Assembly (NCBI GenBank): GCA_019914945.1
Contig: CM034105.1
Coordinates: 8,618,001-8,682,000 of the forward strand
Direction: 5' to 3'
DNA from: Typha latifolia
Taxonomy: Eukaryota > Streptophyta > Magnoliopsida > Poales > Typhaceae
DNA length: 64,000 bases
The position numbers were made by a program, and so were the translations under genes. Shown piece after piece: positions 47,501-56,500 of this stretch (positions are counted from its first letter, which is position 1; each line of letters begins with the position of its first letter). The notes below the pieces were generated by a model, which did no database searches, was not told the origin of the DNA, and saw nothing but the letters and a program-made list of their open reading frames with translations.

Positions 47501-50500
47501 TCGTGTTCGCACATATAGAGAACGTATTTTGGTGCATTCAAACGCGATCGGGCTTGTTCGAACGCGATCGATAGGAATCCTCTAGAATTATGGTTTTATA
47601 TTATTTTAGAACTTATTGGCTAGCCTCTATATATATGTGAATGGCAGCCAAATTCATTATGCAATTGGATTATTGATTTCTTGCCTCTTATCTTCTCTCT
47701 AGACTTCTCCCTTCTTTCTCTTCACCAACCTTACACCTCTACCGTTGGCAAGGGTTCTCCTAACTTCTAATCTCCCTCGACTGTCGAGCCACCCCACTTC
47801 TTTGGGATCTCGACCACTTCGTTCCCTTCGTCTACATCCTTTAACCGCTTCCATAATCCACCTTCATCTCTATATCCATCCATAACCCTAACATCCACTC
47901 CACTCGTCACCACCACCATCACCCACGTTATTCCATGTTTTCGTCCCTGCTACATTTTGAATCTTTGAAGGGCGTGATCCTATTTAGCAGAAAGACGGAT
48001 CCGAGATCACCAAGGCTTCCGGTCGCTTACCGACCCAGTCACTGGTCCGTAGAAGCAAGCGAGAAGAAGGCAATGATTGTTGTATGAAAGTTGTAGATCA
48101 GGAAGTTACAGATCTAACCGAACTGGTTTCGTAATTTTCTGACTAGCAGAGAATATCTGACGAATATTTTCCTACGGTTGCACGAACTGATTTCTATAAT
48201 ATATTCAGATCTTAAAGGAATAGTTGTGTAGCCTATCTTTGGTTCGAGAACATATCAATTTGGTAGTAGAGCTTAACAAACTAGTATTAGAGCCTATCAA
48301 TTTGGTATCAGAATCTATCAATTAGTATCAGAGCAAGCAAACCTCAAACCTCCATTAATGGTTAAAACAAGAAAGATGAGGTCTGTCAAAGAGCTAAGGC
48401 AACCACATTGAAACCGGTCGGATTACTACAACCTTTACTTATACCAGACTATGTTTGGGAAGATATTTCTATGGATTTCATAGATGGTCTTCCGCTGATA
48501 CGTGGTTATTCTGTTATCTTTGTGGTGGTTGACAGATTGAGCAAGTATGCGCACTTTTCGGCATTGTCACATCCGTTTTCAACCAAGTCGGTGGCTAAAA
48601 TGTTTGTTAGAGATGTTGCTCGATTACATGGCATGCCACACACGATTGTCTCGGATTGTGATCATGTATTTATGAGTGGCTTTTGGACTAGGTTTTTCAG
48701 ATTGCAGGGGACTCGATTGAACTTCAGTTCGGCCTACCATCCGCAGACAGAGGCCAAACCGAGGTGGTCAATCGAGGCATTAAGCAGTACTTGAGGTGCT
48801 TTGTTGGAGAGATGCCGAGATGGTGGTTGGAGTTCTTACCGTGGGCGGAGTGGTCTTATAACACCGCCTAGCATAGTAGCATTGGCATGACTCCATTTGA
48901 GGTGGTGTATGGACGCACGACTCCAACGTTACACTCTTATGATCCAGTGGCATCTGTAGATCGTACGGAGGTGGACTTAACTTTGATGGATAGAGACGCC
49001 ACATTGAAGAGGTTGTGTGCTCATCTTAAACTTGCTCAAACCCGCATGAAGCAAGTTTATGATTGTAGCCATAGGGAGCAGGAGTTTGACATCGGCAGTT
49101 GGGTGTTTGTGAAAGTGCAGTCGTATCAACAGGTGACCTTACGTCCGATGCATAACCAAAAGTTAGCACATCACTACTTTAGTCCGTTTCGGGAGTTGGA
49201 GCGTATTCGTCCGGTTGCATATCGTTTGGATCTGCCGGAGGGGACGAGAGTGCATCCTGTCTTTCATGTTTCATTGTTGAGAGAGCGCATTGGAGATCAT
49301 GAGATTGTTCGATCGGTTCTACCGGAGGCATTGGAGGAGATAGAGATCGTAGAACCAGTTCAAGTACTTGCTAAACGCCGACGACAACATGGTACCAGAT
49401 TGGAGATGGAGATTTTAGTGGAGTGGCTTGGCAAGCCATCCGATGAGGCGACATAGGAGTTGGAGACTGATATCTTGAAGCGTTTCCCCGACTTTTCACT
49501 TTGAGGGCAAGGTAGGGGAAGCGTGGTGGGCTGGTACACTTAGATAGGAACTTTTCTTATTACATTAGGTGTTTATTTTTATTAAAATAAAATTCTTGTA
49601 GGTCACGTTCGAACGTAGGAGGGGTCGCGTTCGAACGCCCTTGAGAACGCCTACATTAGGTTCGTAAATATAGATAATGCATATGGTGCGTTCGAACGCG
49701 GTAGGGCAAGTTTGAACGCCCGTGTTTGAACGCCTGCATCGCGTTTGCACATACAGAGAACGTATTTTGGTGCGTTCGAACGCGATCGACGGGAATCCTC
49801 TAAAATTATGGTTTCATGTTGTTTTAGGACTTGTTGGCTAGCCTCTATATATATGTGGATGGTAGGAAATTCATTATGCAATTGGATTATTGTTTTCTTG
49901 CCTCTTATCTTCTCTCTAGATTTCTCCCTCCTCCCTTTTCACCAATCTTCCACCTCTACTATTGGCAAGGCTTCTCCTAACTTCTAATCTCCCTCGACTG
50001 TCGAGCCACCCCGCTTCTTTGGGATCTCGACCAGTTTAATCCCTTCGTCTATATCCTTTAACCACTTCCGCAATCCATCTTCATCTCCATATCCATCTAT
50101 AACCCTAACATCCACTCCACCCGTCACCACCACTATTACCCACGTTATTCCGTATTTTCGTCCCTGCTACAGTTCGAATTTGTGAAGGGCATAAATACGA
50201 AAGTTATAGATCAGGAAGTTACAAATCTAACCCAACTGGCTTTGTAATTTTCTGACTACAGGGGAATATCTGACGAATATTTTCCTACGGTTGCGCGGAC
50301 TGATTCCTGTAATACATTCAGATCTTGAAGAAATAGTTGTGTAGCCTATCTTTGGTTTCGAGAACATATCAATTTGGTATCATAGCTTAACAAATTAGTA
50401 TCAAAGCCTATCAATTTGGTATCAGAGTCTATCAAGATAATAACAAGAAAGCATCAAGCGTTTTTTATCAATTTCCCAAAGATAAACGAAGCTTGTATGA

Positions 50501-53500
50501 GAATGGCTTGACATGAAAATTGCTCAAATTGGGACGGGTTCAAGCATCTTTAAATTAAATTCTACCAAACCAAACCAGTCAGAGCCTAGGCCAGTCTAAA
50601 TACATTTGTGCCTAATGCTGATTTGACTTTTCTGCAGCTACGAATGTAAAGTTCTTCCTTCTATACTTGTGCACTTCGACGATAATTTGCCATTCTTAGA
50701 AAGCAAAATCCAGATACCTTCTTTAGCAGAATCATAATCACCCCCAGTATACATGCACATTCATGCAGCAATACAAGCATAAATTGAAGGAATATCCATT
50801 AATAAAATTACAACAAATAACAAAGCATACCATGGACCTTGAAGGATAAGAAAATGATACATTGACAAACTCAATATGCCCAACCAGCTTTTCTAGTTTC
50901 AGCCCTGCCAAAACAATGTAGCATTAGATTCATTGACCAAAACATTATAAATGAATTAACAGATAAAATAGGAATGAAAAGAATATCATAGTGGTGGCTT
51001 CCATATAAAGAGAAGTATATCATTATCATTACAGTTGTTGGTAGACATTAATTTTCCATATGACTTTAATGCTTTTAAGACCTTGTGGTGCAGATTATAA
51101 ACACGACAGCTTTAGAGTAGAAAGAGCATAATTGTTATCAGGTTTAGCTATAAACAAATCAATGTTTCATCTCTCAAGAATAATTTTAACTAGAAAAAAC
51201 TTAGTTAAATGTGAAATACCATCCAGCAACTGTCATTTAGGATTAACACCAAAAAGCACTTGGTCTGATTAAAACAATCAAACTTCCAGAGATATTTTTC
51301 TATAAGAATTATGTTATCCTTACATAGTATAGGGCTGAAGCAACCAAAGAAATATTTGGCCATACTCCTTGTCTTGTGCAACCAATAGTAAGAAAAATTT
51401 CATAATCCTATAGTTCAAATTTCATTGAAGTTATATCTAAGGAACTCAATAAACAAGAGAGAAAGCTCAAATTTCATTGAAGTAATATCTAAGGATCTGA
51501 AAGGGGGAATAAGACTAAGAGTGCACTTTAATAGTTCAATATTCACAGCTGAAGTTTTGCGATGTATCATTGATTATGGCTCGGGTGCAACAGGAAATGT
51601 AAGGTGCAGAGAAAAAGTGGTCTTACTACCTGATCTTCAAATGGATACTGGTAAACGGTGCAAGGTGCACGAACAATAGAGAAAGCTCAGATGTTGTCTA
51701 AATTCATATATAATAATCACTCGGTACATGCTCTCTTGTAAAATTTCACCAATGGAGAGCAGACTCAGCCTAGAGAGATTAAGTTTGCCTCTAGATTTGA
51801 TGTCCTAAACTTTCTGCTTCACAGGAAGATAGGGCTTAATTCGATGCTTGTCTCAGAGGAATAGCAAAAATCTCTTTTTGCAGAATCATCTGAGGGCAAG
51901 TTTGTGGATACCATTATTTCAACAACAAAATTCTGGGATGCAGTACAAGATATTGTTCGCATGATCAAAAAGTTTTCCATTTCAAGGAAGGTCGATGGGG
52001 AGTAGTAGCCTGAGATGGAATATGTGTACCACTTCATGATGCAGGCAAGGGGAGTAGTCATAAAGAGCCTCCAAGAGCAAGCAACATGTGAGGCCTATTT
52101 CAGAGTTACTGACTGATGGTGGGACTTTAAGATGGGTCAAGAGCTAGACATAGTTAGTATACTAGAACCTGGTATGCAGTACCATTATGATCTTGCCGAC
52201 TTGCTGTTAGTGATGACAGTTACAATTTCTATGAAACCAAAATTATCTGTTGGAGAGAGAGACATTGATTTATTCTACATTTGATATAAGCAAGGGATGA
52301 CTTCCAGAGAGAGAGCCAAAAATTTTGTACATGTTGCAGTGACAGCAGGTGCTATTACACTACTTATGTCAAAGAATTGGCTTACTTTCCTATGGTTGCA
52401 ATATGGAGGATTTGAGCCGCACTTAGTAAGTTGGTACTACATATTCTATCTTACATGACCTATTCAACTGGCATTCACACCCATCCAATGTACATAATCA
52501 AATGCCCTATGCTTGGCTAGTGATTCAAGATGATATGACCACTGAAACTGGCAACTGGACCAGGATGATCAGTTGGTGTGAAACTGATTGGGACTTACTA
52601 AGTACAGAAAGGACTCTATAGGCTTAGGAGCAAGATCAGCCACATCTAAGTTCAAATTGCATACCAAAACTTCTAGGCTCCGTATGGAATAAATATAACA
52701 CTTGAATGTTGCTAGCTAAACTCATTTTTAGCCGCATTTTAGATAGCTTAAACTAGTTAGAAAAAAATTGGGTGTTTAATTGTAAACTAGGATAGGAGTG
52801 TTATTATTGCCTTTGATGTGATATGAAAAGGTGAAAACTGTTGGTTTTGGCAGGAAATTAAGGATATAACATGTAAAGGACCAAAATGCCCTTTGGCTTT
52901 AAAGGATATTAGAACCAGAATATAATTATTAATATAACCACCAGCAAAGTTTTTTTTTTTCAATGATGTCCGCATTAGTTTATAAGGTGGTTTGCAAGCT
53001 TATAAGCCCACAACAACTTACTAAGCTTTTTCTTTTTTGGAAAGATAATTGAGGATATGTGAGGGAGGATTCAAAATAGAGAAGTCATTATTACATTTGG
53101 TATGATATGAAAATGTGAAAAATGTCTTACTGATGTGGTCTAAGGACAAGAAAGTATGTCAATACAGAAAAGGATAAGATGGTACCTAGATCTATTGCTT
53201 TCTCACCATGCGCAACCCTCTAACTTCTCTCCCTTCGTCTCTCTTTTGTTGTGAATTTCATACTTCCTTTGCCCCCCATAATCTATGTGGGTTGATTTTC
53301 TTTCCCCATGGTTTGGTCGGTTATCTTTTATCTTTTCTATCTATCTATTCATGCTAATAAAAAATGGAACTTGGAGACAGATAAAGAGATTCACAGAGGC
53401 CCTATATTTTTTCCTTGGGAGTGGATACAGGTACCTCCTTATCTTTTTCTGTATCGACATGTTTTCTCATCCCTAAACCATATCAATTTGGTTCAGAGTA

Positions 53501-56500
53501 AGCTCAGATCTAACAGATTCACCATAAGGAAAATTTAGTTTCCAAATATCAAGACTGAGTAGATAATGATCGAATTTATCTTATGAAAGAGTTCCAAAGA
53601 TGCAGATTGTGATGATTAGAGACGAGTTTTGCGTAGCAAAAGTGAATGATGGATTTGATTTTTTATTTTGGATGTATTTTATTTAAAAAATTAGATTTGA
53701 TTTTAGAGTGTCTAATTTGGTTAAAGCTCCTAAAAGTCTAGGAAATTTGATTGTTGGTTTGTTTTGAGGTAGGTTTGTCAGGCTTTGATTGCTTTTTAAG
53801 TTAAAAGATTCCTAGTGTCGTTAATATTAAATTAGGAAAGATCTAAATAAGATCTCTGCATCTCTATACATAGGTGATAGAAATTCCGAGAAAAAAGATA
53901 AATGGAAATCTAATTCCCATCACTTATTTTTTAGGAAATTGAAGATCATGTAAGTAGACTAAAATTGCCTTTGTAGTTAAGAATATTAGTACCAAATCAA
54001 CATGCCCATTGTTATAGTTGAGGATATTATTAAACATGGTTAGTGTTCCTTGTCCAAGTTCAAGGAAAATCCTTAGACCTGAACCAAATGCCACCTTAAA
54101 GTCTATAAAACTTTTCACATACCGTGAATGATTTCAGCATTTCAACTGTTATTTTGAGGTAGCATGAAAAAATCTACAACCTCCTGAGTACTCAAAAGGG
54201 CCATTTCCAACAAAAATAAGATTGTTTAAAGGTCACTTAGGCCCCCAAAATGCCTAGTTACATTTGCTTTTGCCATTGATGGAAAGTTTTGCTGGGATGT
54301 AGCTTGCAATCCAGAGGGAAATCAACGTAGACACAAGGGTGAAAGTTGATCACTTAATGTAGAAGAGGATTTTCCTACTTTGTAATTATTTTCCTAGTTT
54401 AATTAGGAGGGATTCATTCCAATCTGAAGACTTCGCAATAGTAGAAATAAGGTCTTATGTAGTTTGGGAGAGAAAATTTACTCTAAAGAAAAAAGCATGG
54501 ACGATAATTTTCCACATAGCTCTATCATTATTCTTATCATTCTGTTGTGTAGTCAAGTGTTCCAATTTGGAGGAATTATCTTCCTCATCTCTGTTCAGAT
54601 CAAGTTGATATCAAGGACAAGATTCTTCAAGCATGTGTACAGTGCAGAACCAGAGGGAATATCAACAAACAGGCAAAGAATTCTCCACAGTCCATACTAA
54701 CCGAGTATACAAGAACAAGTCTAAGTCCAATTTGGATGCACAGGACAATATACAAAATACTCTCCAAACTGAATGACAGATTGTGAACCTTTGCAACCTT
54801 GAAGGGAAAGCCAGTAGCTTCTAATTTGACGACCAAAGAAGATAGAGAAGGACAATGAGGATGGCCACCAATAGAAAGAGGAAGAAGAAATACATGCCGA
54901 AGAAGACTCAACAAAGGGTAATCTAAATCTTTATCTTTTTGAAGTAAAGGACCAATAAATTTGCCCACGTACGACAGATCTATAGATCTGAAGAAGTTAG
55001 ACAATTGGTTAGAAAAATTAGGGGCATACAATTTTTGAAGTAATACCAGTACTATATTTTTATTCATGTATTAATTATATTAGTTATATTTTGATAGTTT
55101 GTCGTGGTCTGTGTGGGTCCTACTAGATTAGGTAGTAGTCTAGTACAATTATTGTAGATTTAAATATAAATATATTAATATATTTATTTGGATGATAATA
55201 TAAATTATTTTAAGATGGGTTATGTAGTACAGGTGTATCTGTACGTGACGGCCCCACCCGTCCTATCACATGCGCCGCACGTACCGAGTGTGAGCACGTG
55301 GGCGAGCACATGTCTGCCGGGCAAGATCATTTTATGATTGAAGCTATCTTGCTATGCCCTTATATAAGTTGAAAGTAGTTCAAGATGCTAATAAAGAAGA
55401 AATTTTGTCCCATCAGTTATGATGAATGTTAACGGATATGTTGATGTTATCTTCAACGAAAGTAGGAAGAATTTGTTCAAGTTTATACCATTGCATTTCA
55501 TAAGCAAGATGTATCATGGGAAATGTCCATCGACAACATTTAGTGTTCATGAAGTACATTAGGAGTCTCCACAAAAATCCTGAAGGAGCTTAAGTTATTC
55601 AAATTGGACTCTTTTCGTATGGTAATGCTAGATAACAAATTTATGGAATCCAAACCTAAGATCTTCCCTTGAATTTCTTATTATCAACCTCTTAAAGATA
55701 TGCAATACATTGTTGGTCTATTATCTAATAACATAAACTTTTGGGTCAACTAGTTATATAATAAGGTATTAGAATTTGATTTTCTAGAGGTTTTGAGTTC
55801 AAACATCGTTAAACCCCATTTAGTCTCTAGTTTCTGTTATCCTGTGTCCCACACATCCTATTATTTTTTACCAATCTACATGAACTTTATAAGGACTGGA
55901 CATCCTATTATCTCTTACCTATCTACGTGCACTATATAAGGACTGGACATCCTATTATCTTTTATTTATCTAAGTTTAAGTGTATAGGGTCCACACATGA
56001 GAGGCGTTCAATGTATGATATATATTGTTGATTTATTACCTAACAAATTTAATTTTTAGGTCAACTAATTATCTAAGACTCACTAAATATGTATGGAACA
56101 AACACAAATAGAACTTAGGAAATAAAATTCCCAATGTTTCCCAGCTATTTCTTTATAATGTAAAATTCCCAATTTGTGTATGGAACAAACACAAAAGGAA
56201 GTTAAAGTTCTTGCCTTCAGATAAAAACTGCCTGCTCGGAAAGAGATCCATCAATATAAAGACTTTTTCGCTTGCTCCAACAGACTGCATTAGTGAGGAC
56301 CAGTTGTCTCCGACCCACCATGTCGAATAAATCAGCCATTCGGAGTACAGTATAAACTTTGTCAGTTGTTCTGCTGTTATACAACCGGACATTATTGACA
56401 TCCCTCCTATCAGCACGGCAATAACCTATAAACACTTATTTGCCAAGCAGAATAAAGTAACTTCGTTTAGAAAGATAAAATCTACTTGAAGAACTTACAG

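Larger units (their letters stand above)
47363..50434 (+). mobile_element. Ty3/Gypsy element D2, internally deleted, both LTRs present
   Basis: 5' LTR, PBS, gag start codon region, integrase and 3' LTR are present in ~3.1 kb; gag, protease, RT and RNase H are deleted. CGATA (47358-47362) and AGATA (50435-50439) flank it, a 4/5 target duplication. It is the same family as D1 but keeps full U3 regions. It inserted into the right arm of the long inverted repeat. Confidence 0.9.

Noticed and set aside
54627..55067. 146-codon minus-strand open frame
   Set aside because: Hydrophobic stretches but no family signature, no conserved motif and repeat-like surroundings; considered chance.
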